64,000 nucleotides of DNA from Gnetum montanum (taxonomy: Eukaryota; Streptophyta; Gnetopsida; Gnetales; Gnetaceae), in NCBI GenBank assembly GCA_015680685.1, contig MNCI01002962.1, positions 51,010 to 115,009 on the forward strand, read 5' to 3'. Under the pieces are notes generated by a model. The model had not been told where the DNA came from. It saw only the letters and a list, made by a program, of their open reading frames with translations, and made no database searches. Positions within the stretch are counted from its first letter, which is position 1. The number at the start of each line of letters is the position of its first letter. Position numbers and translations under genes: made by a program. Shown here piece after piece: positions 34,171 through 45,832 of this stretch.

Positions 34171-36971
34171 ATGATCCCTAAAAGAGGACAACAAGGAGGA
34201 CCCTCTCAGGGTGCATCCAAACAGCCAAGGAGAGGTAGAGGTCAAGTGCCTCCCAAAAAACACGTAGAGCAAGAGGCACAATCATTCAACATTCATCAAG
34301 AAACTCCTGTCATTGCACAATCGGGGCATGCCGAAGGTGGAGATGGTAGGGCACCTAAATAGGGACAACATGTCACATTGTCTCTAGAATGTGTTCAGGC
34401 AATTCATGAAAGGTCCATGTCATTAATTGTGATTGTGGAACTCAATTTTGGACCTTTTACTAAATTTTCTCTTGAGGCAGTCAGGACCAACTTAAAGGAT
34501 CTCCACTGTGGCCTGTTCTCTTTGGGAGTGGTGATTGGTACCTAGGGGTGACGTACCAATTTTGGCACAACAAGGAAGAAGGCACCATCATTGATATTGG
34601 TGATATTTCCATTGATTTCTCTACTAAGGCCATTTTGAAAGTTTTGAACCTTACGAATACAAGGCCCAAGGTTGCTCACCTATCCACTCACTTTGACATG
34701 GATGCGTAGAAGATATGGTTAAAAAGGATGTATGACAAGGAGGATAAAGCATATGGAGAGCTTACACTTGAAGAGAGGATCTACCTTAAAATTGGCACAT
34801 ATCACATTTTCCCAAAAAAAGGATTGAAAAAAATTTCCACCTATGCGGCTAGAGGAAGTGCCATTTTGATGGACAAGGTTGATGCCAACCTACCCCATCT
34901 ATATCTCATAGAAATTTTAAGGTGGTTTGAGGAACGTAAGATAGGGAAGTTTGCATTGCCTTTTCCCTGCCTAATCAGGAAGTTGTGCCAACATGCTAGA
35001 ATTCTAGCGTACACCAATGACATCCTTAGGAAGGTTTAAAATGCCTCATTTGCTGAATTACTAAAGCCATCAGCCCCAAGGAAAAATGCTGGTGAGACAC
35101 TAGAGCTTGAACAAGAATAGATGGTGGGGCCCACTACACCTCAAACTACAGGGCCTAGCCAACTTCTAGAAATAAGGCCTAGTCAACAACAGGAAGTGGG
35201 GCCCAACACACAACCCATAGGCCAACAAGACTAACCACCATCGTCACTGTAGGACTATTGATCGTTGATGAGCCATCTCAGGGTCATCGCTGAATTGGTT
35301 AGTTGGGGAAGTTGTGATGGAGCAACTCTCTTCAGGGTCATTGATGATGCTGTATGATCCACAGTCTCAATTGATCATGCATGGTTCAAGGTGTCCATCC
35401 AAACAGGAGGAGGGGACTCACATTGATCACAACAGATCTCTGGAAATGTTGCATCTTTTCAAGTGCAATTAGAAACTAGTGAAGGTTCCACAGTAGTGGT
35501 CATGCAGCACCAGGATGCTGCAGGAGTAGCAGAAGTGATCGTAGACCACATCAAAGAATCTTTTAATGTCCCTATTGTGCCACTGACAGATTTTACAGGA
35601 GCATGCGATGCTCAAACCTTGGCCAGTCCTTCAATGACTCCTGTAGATCATGAGGATGTTCTAGATTAGTTGCTGTAGATAGGACAAGTGATGACGTCCT
35701 TGTTTGACATCCCTCAAGATGTCACAACAGTGTAGTTAGACCTCATTTTTACAAAAGGAAAGCTGGTCATGGCAGAGGTCAAGGCCAAACATGCAGAGGA
35801 GGAGTTAAAAAGACTCTAAGAAAAGTGCATTGCCTTGCAAGCTGCATAGCAGGATTTATTTCAATTCATCATTGTAGACTAGTTATAATCCTTTTAGATA
35901 GAGCAACTAACTAAATTATTGGAAGAGAATAAAAAAGTGGCAGAGGAAAAAGAGAAAGCTAATTGGGATGCTTCTAAGGCACAAGCTTAAACGTATGCAC
36001 ATGCCAAAGCACTTAAAGCCTTACAAGAAGAGAATAAGCACCTTGTCGCTAAAAATCTTTAGTTGATCACAGTAGACAAGATGAAGAATGTTCTCAAGGA
36101 AAATTTTTAGTAATTGTGAGAACAATTAATAAGGGTCAACCAGGATATGAATCGCTTGGCCAGAGAGAATAGAACCCTCTCAATGGAGGAGGTACATGCA
36201 ATCCGCCAGAAGACAACAATTGAAATAAGTGCATGGCAGAATGAGGCCAAGTGACATGAGAAGCTCAAGGAGCATTTCAAAGATTAGGTGGGGATGTAAA
36301 AATAGGTGATTGAAAAAGAAATCCATATGGCCAAAGCCCATATTAACACCCTCAGTGCTCAGAACCCTGATTGGTGGGCCATATTGGATACTTATGCCTT
36401 CACCCACTAAGCAGAACTAAAAAGTTGGGACCTACAAATATAAGATCTCACTAAATACATGGAGTTGGGAAACTTGCGGTATACCAACTTAACCATGTTA
36501 ACAATAGGATGCCCGAGAACAGAGTTGGAGAAGTAGGTAGCAGCCACCTATGCTAAATATGAAATAGAATTTGCTGAACACAAGAAGACATTATAGAGAT
36601 TAGAGGTAGCAAATTTTGAATTAGAGGTGGTCAAGACCAGCTACCAAGGATAAAAAGATGTCATGGAGGATTTGGCTTGATGACTCATGGACCACCAAGA
36701 ATGCAAGGATAAAACCAAAGCCTATGAAGAGGAATGACGGTTGTTTGCGACTTGGTATGTCAAGGCTAATCAAATGTTTTCGCAATTGTTGTGCCCATGG
36801 GAGGTGCTGACTCCATCAAATATTAGAATATCAACATGGATGATATATGACCCCCAAACCAAAGAGGAAAAACTTTAGGCACTTCTTCAAGGACATCCAT
36901 TTCCAAAGCCTGGAGCACAAGATAAGGGGAAGAGACCCATGGAGGAGCCACCACTGCCAGGAACCACATGA
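34171..36971 (+). pseudogene. A1 accessory ORF: basic N-terminus, globular domain, long coiled coil
   Basis: Starts MIPKRGQQGGPSQ (Arg/Gly/Gln-rich), continues to a domain with DISIDFSTKAILKVLNL, TLEERIYLKIGTYHIF and FALPFPCLIRKLCQHA. This resembles the 'putative plant transposon protein' / plant mobile-domain fold (FxxxxIxxxLGL...LPFPxLIxxLC). A Gln/Pro-rich linker follows, then ~450 residues of heptad-rich sequence (LLEENKKVAEEKEKANWDAS, LARENRTLSMEEV) to a terminal KGKRPMEEPPLPGT before TGA at 36969-36971. One frameshift near 34530; after it the frame stays open for 2.2 kb except for stops that look like CAG/CAA/CGA-to-stop transitions. The original product would be about 930 residues. No enzyme motif was seen. 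Function unknown. Confidence 0.6.
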
Positions 36972-37147
36972 GTTTCAACAAATTGTTTTCTTTTATAATT
37001 CTATGTTTGTGTCCTGATTTTGTTTTGTTTAATCCCACCTTGTGGCATGAGTAATTCCTAGTTATTTAATAATCTCATACTTATCCACCATGTAATTAAT
37101 TGAACTCATTCTCATTTTGTTTGACTCGAGGACAAGTTGTTATTCAA

Positions 37148-37158
37148 TCATGTGGGTA
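37148..37158 (+). promoter_or_regulatory. A1 3' polypurine tract (decayed)
   Basis: TCATGTGGGTA directly before the 3' LTR, corresponding to TCATGGGGGTA in A2. Confidence 0.7.
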
Positions 37159-38022
37159 TGATGAATCGTGGTTTGCTAGGCCCTGATATCAGATCCTCGA
37201 TATTGGGTACACGATATTGCAGCCTGGATAACGATATCAAATACACGATATTGCAATTCCTGTGTAGGCCTATAAATACAACATTCGGGTGCATAGGAAA
37301 AGGGGGTCAATTGTGAAGTTTTAGAGTAGAGTCTTTTTGTCAATTTTCAATTAGTTTTCAATTTCTTTCCTAGTGCATTCCTGTAGTGTGATGATTGTAA
37401 TTGTATGGAACCTTTGTTTGAGTGTGACGTACTTGGACACACACAGGATCGACAATAAAGATCAAGATTACTCCATCATTGTAGCATTCACATAGTTTTT
37501 AATTGTTTAATTGTTATTGTTATTTATTGTTTTCTTAGTTAATATTTCTTTATCGTCATTTACTATTCTTGTTGTTAAATGCAGAATGAGTACGAATTAA
37601 TCACAAACATTTAAGTGTAACTACTTGGTAACCCAGTAGTGTATCTAGTAGTGCGCAAGTAATGTGCACTTGGTAATCCCAGAAGTAGTACATGAGGTCC
37701 AAGATGCATATTAATGATTAAGGACGGATGCTCACCATGCTTAGGTTAGCATAGATTTCATTTCCCATTGTCCATTAGCTTAATTAAGATTGTTCCCCAT
37801 CGTCTCTAGGAGTAGAATTATTTTAGGATCCCATCATTCACCTCACTTTGGACTAAACCATACGTGAAAAAGCAAATACTAGTCTAGGTGGGAAGACAGT
37901 GAACTGTGATCAATGTGTAACTATCTAGATATCACAACTAGTTCATCTACAAAGTTTGATCGGATCGTGCGTACACACTCATATTCGTATGGTTGAGTGT
38001 AGGGGTACCTTGCCACTCATCA
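37159..38022 (+). repeat. A1 3' LTR (864 bp)
   Basis: TGATGAATCG...CCACTCATCA followed by ATGAG. TATAAATA at 37271-37278. In the first ~140 bp it differs from the 5' LTR at about 18 positions, all transitions. Confidence 0.9.
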
Positions 38023-38027
38023 ATGAG

Positions 38028-38663
38028 GTACAAGCTCCTCCTACATATGTGCTCATCATTTCTTTAACACTTTCAAGACTTGTAGCTAATTTTCCACAAT
38101 CTTGGTTATTCAAGAATATTGAGTAATGTAACAAAGTTTAGAGAAAGAAAAAAATTTTAGATAAAAATTAATAGGCACAAATCATAACAAATTTGTCTTG
38201 CTTGATCATCCAATTATTCCTCTCTTTATCATTTTTTTGTAATGCTTGGTCCAAATTCTCATGTTAGTAGCATCTTATGATAAACGTGGATGTAATGCCA
38301 TTCTTAATTCTTAAATTTAGATGTTCTTCAAGAATAAAAATTTTTAAGGGCATGTAAACAAATAAATAGTTCACGAGATAACATGAGAGATAGCCATACT
38401 ACGTTGATCCCTTTTTCTATGAATTAAGATATATGTTTTCTTTAATGATTAAAGAATTCATAAAATATTCAAAAACTGACCCATATTTCTTTTAGTAAGC
38501 AAGGAAATAGAAAATTACCATGACTTAGCTTACTTGCTTATTGATGTGAGAAAGACTCATGAAGTTTGAGATGAGCTCCTCTATCATGGAGTACTTGCTT
38601 ACCCTTTGATTTTTTTTCATTAGTTCCTTTATTGATGTCTTTAATCTTGTATGACAACCCTTC
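38028..38663. other. C1 interior, no clear gene
   Basis: Resumes C1 after A1. A 70-codon minus frame (38525-38737) rich in Lys/Ser/Met may be the tail of C1 gag; otherwise AT-rich. Confidence 0.5.
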
Positions 38664-40307
38664 TTATTCATATTCTTTAGGATAGGTGAATCTATGGACA
38701 TTGATTGTATCATCCAATCTTCTAAATTTTTTTCCAACTTTTAGCCGATTCTCTTTCCAAGTTGTTACATCTTGCAAGATACACTCACTAGGTTCCTTTT
38801 GATAAGACCAAGTATCAATGTTATTTTGTCTAATATGAGGATAATAATAAAATTCTTTATGTCCACATGTTTTACAAATATATAAAGTGTTTTCTTCATG
38901 AATAAAGTTGTCAAACCTAATTACGCTTGAGATAGTTCTAGTATCCTTTTGTGGGGTTTCTTCCAATCTTTCACTTGTAGGTTGATTTTTAGTATTTTCA
39001 CTGAGCCCTTCTTCTTGAGTATCCCTGCATTTGTCCTTGTCTAATAGGGTTAGTAGTTGAATCTCAACCTTTATGTCTAAGATTTTCCCTTTAACTTGGA
39101 AGATAAAGTACAAATTTCAGAAAATTTCCTATTCATATTTTTCTTTACCTTTTTGAGTAAATAACATATGATAAGAATTTCTTCACATAATTCACTATAC
39201 CTTTCATCATACTTACCTCTTGGTTCATTGGAAATTTGTGATGAATCATCATTTGTAAGGGTCATACATATAAGCTAAGAGTCTTTTGTGGTGTCATCAA
39301 CCTCTTCTTCACTTTGCTCTTCATCATCCAAACTTTTGTAGAAGTTGGTCTTTTTTTCATATTAGTCTCAGTCCTGTCTTTTCATTGTAACTTGCCATTA
39401 CTAGGAAATTTGGAGGCTAGATGGTCTCTTCTGCCACATACCCAAAATTCTATTGAAAAAGAACCAAAATTTGAGTTTGAAAAATTCTTACCTCAATCTT
39501 TACCTTTGGAGTTGGATTGGTTGGGTCTTGGTTGATTGCGTCTTCTTTATTTTATTACTAGAAGCCTTTGAACTCTTCTTGATAGAAGAGCTATTTTTTC
39601 TCCATTATTCAATTCTTATTCAGCTGTTCTTTCTCTTTGGATGCTAATTTCATGGTGATAGGATTTTCTTTGATTGCTCCTTTGCTTATGAGATTTATTT
39701 CATAAGCAAGAAGAGCACTTTGAAGCTCTTCAAATTTTAATAATGAAAAATATCTAATTTCTTCCATAGTTGTAACCTTAGCTGTAAATTTAGTTTGTAG
39801 TGTACTAATCATTTTAATTATTACATCACTTTTAGGTAAGTCCTTGCTTGTACCCATAATTGCTACAATAAGATCATTTGCCCTTGAAAAATAACCCTTT
39901 ATCTTTTCGCATTCCATTATTTTAAGTTTGTCGTATTCACTTTGTAAAACCAAAAGTTTTGATTGTTTGGCTATGGATGTGCCTTCATATGTAGCCTCTA
40001 AGGTTTTCCAAATTTCTTTAGCAATTCTAAATTTAGCTACTTTATTAAATTTAGACTTATTTAATGCACAATATAAACAATTTTTGGCTTTAGAATCATA
40101 CATGGACTTATCTCTTTCTTCCAGCATCCACTTGCTTCATGGCTTGAGGGCCTTTAATGCGCTATCAATGGGTCATGTGTAACCTTCAAGGATTAACTTC
40201 CATACCTCAAATTTCATTGACCTGAAGAAGCCTTGCATCCTTGCCTTCCAATAAGCAAAATCAAACATGTCGAACATTGGTGGCTTTGTGTAGGATGTGC
40301 CCTCCAT
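38664..40307 (-). pseudogene. C1 copia gag (UBN2-type, CCHC, coiled-coil C-terminus)
   Basis: Minus-strand ATG at 40307, in a frame starting TSYTKPPMFD then YWKARMQGFF, the standard start of plant copia gag. The open frame 40127-39609 (172 codons) contains KEIWKTLEATYEGT, KLLVLQSEYDKLKI and TLQTKFTAKVTTMEE, matching the UBN2/gag-polypeptide domain. A degenerate zinc knuckle (WVCGRRDHLASKFP) lies at about 39400-39460. Further on, SELCEEILIICYLLKK and SEICTLSSKLKGK match the charged helical C-terminus of such gags. Stops and frameshifts between blocks. No protease or integrase follows. Confidence 0.8.
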
Positions 40308-40348
40308 AGTTCATTCTTGAATGTTAAAGCATGAATGTAAGAGTGCTA

Positions 40349-40361
40349 GGCTCCAATACCA
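40349..40361 (-). promoter_or_regulatory. C1 primer-binding site
   Basis: Minus TGGTATTGGAGCC, two changes from the tRNA-Met type TGGTATCAGAGCC, two bases after the LTR end. Confidence 0.7.
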
Positions 40362-40363
40362 TT

Positions 40364-41434
40364 TGTGGATGGAGAACTTAGAAGAGGGATTGAATAAGTT
40401 CCCCAATTAAAATTTCACCTGCCACACAAACACACCAAATTTTATGTAGTTTCCCAACTTGGGTATGTCCACACTTGGAGGGTAGAATCCGTGCATACCT
40501 TCGGACTTTATTTCTCAATAAAATGTGGTTTGAAGGAAACCCCACCCTATACAAGCTCTAAGCTCCACATAGAAGTGTTTCATTGCTGCAAAACCACTCA
40601 ATCCTAAAAGGTCCCAATAAGCTTAGAATATGGTTTCAAGGAACCCACAACCTTTACAAATTTAAGATTCGCACCGGAGTCTTTTAACGTTGCAAAACCA
40701 TTCAACCTTGTAAGGTCACAACAAGCTCAATGTGGATGCCTTCTCACAAGAAGCACATCAACCTCGTAGGGCTACAAGAAAAAGAAAAAGACACAAGGAA
40801 ATAATGTAACTAAATTTACAAGTCCTTGTAGTTGAAGCTCAATACAACATACAATCAAGAAAATTATGTTACAATGAAGGACAAGAATAAAATTTCCTAG
40901 AATAGACAATGATTTATCTTTTGTGAATAGTTCTTGCACAATTTTCAAGATTTTCGTATCTTCTTATTACCTCAAAGTTTCTGAAAACTCCTTGGAATTC
41001 ATGCAATGGCTACCAAACAACTAGTGTAGATGTGTTCTTCAAAGTTGGGACATCTACCTAAGATTGGTCTCAATTTAGGAGAGACATCTCACTAGAAAAT
41101 GGAATGTCTTGTATGGGAGGTATCTAGAAAGATACCTATTATTTTTAGGAGATATCTTCTCAACGTTTGGGCTTTGTTTTTTGAGGCTTTCTCTCATCAA
41201 TTTTCCTTCTTGCTAGTCCTTGGAGCATCTTCATTTGATTTGTAGCCTTCTTCATTCATGCTTGTCCATACTCTCATCTTGCCCATGTAGTCTTCACTTT
41301 GTCATCTTGTTATAGATCTAGTTTCCTTGAGTTCTTAGAGGAGTTCTTTTTTATGTCCTGCAAACACATTATCCACAACAAAAATTCTATGTTCTCCATT
41401 TTCCTTAATGTTTTGACACACCAAAATGTCAAAA
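40364..41434 (-). repeat. C1 5' LTR (1071 bp)
   Basis: Pairs with 26709-27801. Ends TCCACA at 40364 next to the PBS. The outer flank is ACTTT (41435-41439), equal to the flank of the 3' LTR. Confidence 0.85.
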
Positions 41435-41439
41435 ACTTT

Positions 41440-42189
41440 AGCATGCTAAAAAGCTTTGCAAAACTTCAACTATTACTCCTTTACACTTTTGTCATCTTAT
41501 CTCATATATTTTAGTATTTGAATAACTTCTTGCCTATGTTGGATCTTCTCAAAATTTTTTCTTGAGCATAAATTACATAAGATATAAATCCTTAATTTAA
41601 GTATCATTGATCTTAACATAAGCATGACTATCTTTTTCCCACTAAACTTATGCCATACCTTCAAGCTTTTTCTTAGCATATGACACCTTTAGATAGTCTT
41701 CAACATCTTCAAGCTGAAAATTTTTGTTCAACATCTTGATCTAACAAAGAAAAAATTTAGTACCTTTCGTTCCATTGAAGATATTCACCTTAACATGGGG
41801 CAATCTAGAAGCATGTCTGAATGCTTTAGCAAGAGTAAGCTCAATTCCTTCACTTGGGTCCCTTAAGACTTTGAGGTAGGTTCCTTCTTTCTCTTCCTTA
41901 GAAATATGAATCTGTGAGACTCATTCTCAATACTTGGAGCATGAGGGATCTCATCCTCTTATTCCTCATTCTTTTCGAAGTCTTCATTTACAAAAGAAAT
42001 GTCATCTTCAACTATTGGCATGGATGAATGCCTTGATGAAGAAGCCCTTGAGTTGTTCTCTTTATTAGATACTATTAGTGAATAGACGTTCTTAACTTCT
42101 TAGGTTTATTCATAATGTACCTAAGAGTATTCCCCCATATCTTCCATGTCTTTGGCTAAAGCCTAGATTATCCTCTTCTAAGATGTCAT
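41440..42189 (-). pseudogene. M1 gag, 5' part
   Basis: Minus-strand ATG at 42189. Blocks ALAKDMEDMGEYS, APSIENESHRF, SLKVWHKFSGKK and HRQEVIQILKYMR correspond in order to M2 gag (20780-21523). Capsid-like, many stops. Interrupted at 41435 by C1 and continued at 26708. Confidence 0.6.
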
Positions 42190-42549
42190 GATGAAAATGA
42201 CCTGATAGGTAAAATTCATAAATTTCCCCAAAGAAATTCAAAGAAATTAAGATAACTCAAAAATGCAATTAGAAAGTAAACAATAAAGATTTACTCAAAT
42301 GCTAATTAAAACAAGGTTAAAGTGTACAAACCCTAGCTAATTCAAGCTAATGGGTGTTACAAACCACACTTATTTCTAATCCCCAAAATAATTGATCAAT
42401 TTTATGGCCAAAAGAAGTTGTTAAAATCCTAATGGTGCATGAAAATGATAATAAAAAAATTACAAATAGGGATGATGACCAAGAAGAGTGATTTCCTAGT
42501 ATTGATGATTAAGATTCTTCATATGAATTAAATTGTCTTTGAAATCGGG

Positions 42550-42562
42550 TACTATGATACCA
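42550..42562 (-). promoter_or_regulatory. M1 primer-binding site
   Basis: Minus TGGTATCATAGTA, near TGGTATCAGAGC, six bases after the LTR end at 42569. Confidence 0.55.
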
Positions 42563-42568
42563 AGATTA

Positions 42569-43323
42569 TGAGAAGCTCCCTTAGATTCCACAATCCAAGC
42601 TCACTTAAATTACAAAATATCAAACAAGAATAAATTAAATAATAAAAATAAAGAAAACTTTATTTTTGTTCAAAATTAAAGTGATACAATGCACAAATGA
42701 AAGCAACTTACTTTCAAGGACAAATAATCAGCTCATCAAACCCTCATTTCACTCTCATAATATAAGAAGAACCATAAAGGAGATGATCACTCATTCACAA
42801 TATTCAATGAGAGCTATAATCATGTCAATAGAGATACACTTCTCTCAAGATTAGGGAATAATATCATACTCTTAACACACTTTCTTATGCTGCTTTCAAT
42901 ATTTTACAACCATTGGACTACCTTGATAATTGTTCTTCAAGTTAAAATTCACAATCTTTTCAAGAAATAACTTTTCTTCATAAAAATTTTAAATATTTCT
43001 TTTCTACTTTGATGCTAACTATGAATAATTGTAGCTTGCATCTTGATACTACAACCTAACTACCAGTTACATGAGCTTGCAACTTATCACTGAACATTGT
43101 AAATATCAAATTCTTACATTTACAATAGACTATAGTTGATTGTAATCCATAGTAGTCTATAGTATTAAAATATGATTTACATCAGTCTATAGTTGCCTAC
43201 CCAAACCATAGAAATAAGTAAAAATACATTCAAAAGACTTCAAAACATAAAAACATACTTTCTAAGCATTTTAAGATACAATGAGGATTCCCATTACATC
43301 TAGAAGATGGGTTGATGCTCACA
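42569..43323 (-). repeat. M1 5' LTR (755 bp)
   Basis: Minus start TGTGAGCATC at 43323, end TTCTCA at 42569. Similar to the M2 LTR at 21922-22700. Its outer flank enters a plus-strand gypsy gag. Confidence 0.65.
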
Positions 43324-44490
43324 TCAAATGGAGGTATAATGGATTGACTTCATGCTCATGTTAAAAGAAAGGTACGTGTCTAAGAGATTTAGAAGGGTTA
43401 AGGTGAAGAAGCTTTACAACTTGAATCAAAATGATCTCATTATTTCAGAATATGATACTAATTTCTTGCAGCTAGTAGAATTTGATTTCTACCTTTATGA
43501 TGGATGATTGCTTTATATTAGGACTAATTAAGCCCATTTGTATAGTCTTAGTTCCATAGTATTTAACTCAGTATGAGTTGGCTCATATTAAGGCTTTCAT
43601 TTTTTAGAAGAGTTTGGGTAGGGATGAAGAAAAGAAATAAGAGGTAGGAAAGAGGAAGAATTATTTATTGCCAATCAAGCTTGGAAGTTCTAAGAAAATC
43701 AAGACCTATTGTGGAGGATGAGATTCCAAATAGTTCACTTGCTATGCTTGTAGGTAGCAACAACACTTTACACCTAAGTCTTCAAATTGTTATACATGTA
43801 TCAAACATAGACACAACTACTATAATTACCCAAATAATATAAAAGACAAGAATATAGATGAGGCTCTAACACAAAATTAGTAAGTTAAGAAGGATGAATA
43901 GGATAAGAATGCATGATGTAGAGGTAGAATTTATAATTTAATAGAGCTTCTCATTGAAGAGCAACCCAACATATTCATGGATACAATAGTTAATATTTGT
44001 GATTCTACATTCTTGATATTGTTTGATCCTAGAGCTAGATATTTACTTGTGAACCCTACAGTAGTAAACCAGTTACAACTTAAACTTGCACCTTTGTCAT
44101 CTACCCTAGTGGTACAGTTAGCTAACTCCTTGGCATAGTGGTTAAATATTTTTTCTTTAACTGAAGTAGAGATTTAAGGATTTTAGTAGAGTAACAATCT
44201 TATAGTGATGAATCTTCGAGGGTATGAGATGATCCTTGAGATGGATTTTTTATCTTAGTATTGTTTGGATTGTAAAATCAAGATTCTCACACTTCAATGT
44301 TCTTGAGGAAAGGAATTTAGTATCCAAGAAATTAAGAGACATATTAGAGTCAATTTAATAACAATGAACAAGTTATATAAATAAGGCCACCAGTGGTATA
44401 TGGTATTAGTTCATGATGTGACTAAGGACGATATGTAATAGAGTCCAATGGTTTGATATTTCATAGATTTATTTAAGAGGGTATAAAACC
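43324..44490 (+). pseudogene. Gypsy P1: gag end, zinc knuckle and protease (broken)
   Basis: Plus strand. KERYVSKRFRRVKVKKLYNL and ISEYDTNFLQL (about 43360-43480) match the retrotransposon gag block. CYTCIKHRHNYYNYP (about 43790-43835) is a CCHC knuckle. FDPRARYLLVNPTVVNQL (about 44020-44075) is the protease DSGAxHxFI block with DSG changed to DPR. MNLRGYEMILEMDFLS (about 44210-44258) is the DVILGMDWL block. RT is missing. The gag is cut at 43324 by M1. Confidence 0.75.
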
Positions 44491-45832
44491 CCACATATCC
44501 AACCCAAGCCAAGCTGAGGTAGAGACCATAATCTAGTAAAACATTGAAGATAACATGCATCAAATAGAAAACAAAATAAATAAACATAATGAAAAGTCAA
44601 AAAATCATTTCATAAAAATATTTCTATAACCAAAAGCATATAACACCTTCAATAATCAATACAACTATATATAAACATGAAAGAGTTGCACATAAATTCA
44701 CAATCCATCTTACTTATAAGATAGTCAAACTATCAAATCTACTAGACCACACATACTTCCTTCCTAACCCAAGTAAAGAAAGCATTATGTTAGTATAACC
44801 CCTAGACCTCTGATCATGGCAATACTAAAATGAGGATGAGAGAGTTGCATCAATTGAGCAAGGAAAGAAGTACGTAATGATAATGCATCACTGAACAAGA
44901 CACGAAAGCCATGACCTTACAACAAAGAGATGAAATAAAGAAATATAAATGTGAAATGAGATTGATGAAAATAACATGAAGAATAGAAATGATAAAATTA
45001 TATGTATTAAGAGATATAAACATGATCATGAATAAAATGATGAACATTGTACATAAAAATATAAAAATAAGAACATGTATATAATTAAAGTTATGAATCT
45101 CACGATGGAGGATGATAAATGAGAATAATATAAAGTAATGATATATAATAATAGGCCAAAGTCTAAACTAGGCATCTAATAATATAAACAAGAGCTAAAA
45201 AAATCTTAAACTAAGAAAAACATCTAAAACATAGTAATATAAAATAGCATAAACATAGATCTAAGTTATGCATTCCCTAGTAGCATAAATCTCTAATGTC
45301 GATACACATGAGATAATATATACAAACTAGAGAAACATATCTTATCTCATACTCAAATGCATCAAAAATAATTATACGAATAATCGTATATAGCATCTAA
45401 AAAATATAATATCATTTAACTACTAGCAATAGGAAAGCAAATCTACTCTACCATAATCCATCATGATATAGTATCTGAGTACATAGGAATTCATAGTACA
45501 TACATTACAAATAATGAAGAACAATCATAAATAATAATGAAGTCTAAAATAAAGATCAAATGTCCTAATTCTAGGAAAACATAAATCATGATCATAATAA
45601 AAAATCCTCTATGCACAATGCTCACTAATTTCATCAATAGAATCTAAAATTGATATAAAAGATGGAGTTAGTATAAAATTGAGTGAGATATTTTGGCATC
45701 TCCCTTGATGAAAATGATAACAAGGATAATGGATTATGGGCATGTGCAAGGGGGTACTTTGATCTATAATCACAATTATTACCATGAAAACCATACATAC
45801 AAAAATTAGGCATACATGCATCTTAAACTAAA
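44491..45832. other. No gene recognised
   Basis: Extremely AT-rich. The 65- and 70-codon minus frames (44850-45047, 45609-45821) are composition artefacts. P1's RT would be expected here but is not seen. Confidence 0.6.

Larger units (their letters stand above)
28831..38022 (+). mobile_element. A1: 9.2-kb Athila-type element with gag plus an accessory ORF, no pol
   Basis: LTRs 28831-29670 and 37159-38022, TSD ATGAG, tRNA-Asp-type PBS after the 5' LTR, purine tract before the 3' LTR. The internal region holds gag (29803-~31090), a Pro/Ser/Tyr-rich stretch, a ~1.4-kb non-coding spacer, a second leader with TATA and intron (33585-34170) and a 2.8-kb coiled-coil frame (34171-36971). I find no protease, RT, RNase H or integrase. 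Such an element would need enzymes supplied in trans. The PBS type, TGATGA ends and gag resemblance to A2 (which has an Athila/Tat-type protease) place it with that gypsy branch. Confidence 0.85.
26709..41434 (-). mobile_element. Copia element C1, pol-less, split by A1
   Basis: Minus-strand LTR element. 5' LTR 40364-41434, PBS 40349-40361, gag 38664-40307, 3' LTR 26709-27801, ACTTT duplicated at 26704-26708 and 41435-41439. A polypurine AAAAAGGGGAATA stands before the 3' LTR. Between gag and 3' LTR only ~1.6 kb of its own sequence remain around A1 (28831-38022), with no integrase or RT, so it was already non-autonomous or internally deleted. It interrupts the gag of M1. Confidence 0.85.
22701..43323 (-). 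mobile_element. Gypsy element M1, dispersed by nested insertions
   Basis: Minus-strand Ty3/gypsy element. From high to low coordinates: 5' LTR 42569-43323, PBS 42550-42562, gag 41440-42189, (copia C1 inserted), nucleocapsid 26300-26708, RT 23618-24200, (solo LTR inserted), RT continuation 22701-22793, (M2 inserted). The continuity of gag and of RT across the insertions is supported by matching 5-bp duplications at each. RNase H, integrase and the 3' LTR were not identified in the window. It is itself inserted in the gag of a plus-strand gypsy (P1, 43324 onward). Confidence 0.75.

Noticed and set aside
34171-36971. Idea that the A1 accessory ORF is a retroviral-type envelope gene
   Set aside because: No signal peptide, no C-terminal membrane segment and no Cys-rich surface region; it is basic, then globular, then coiled-coil.
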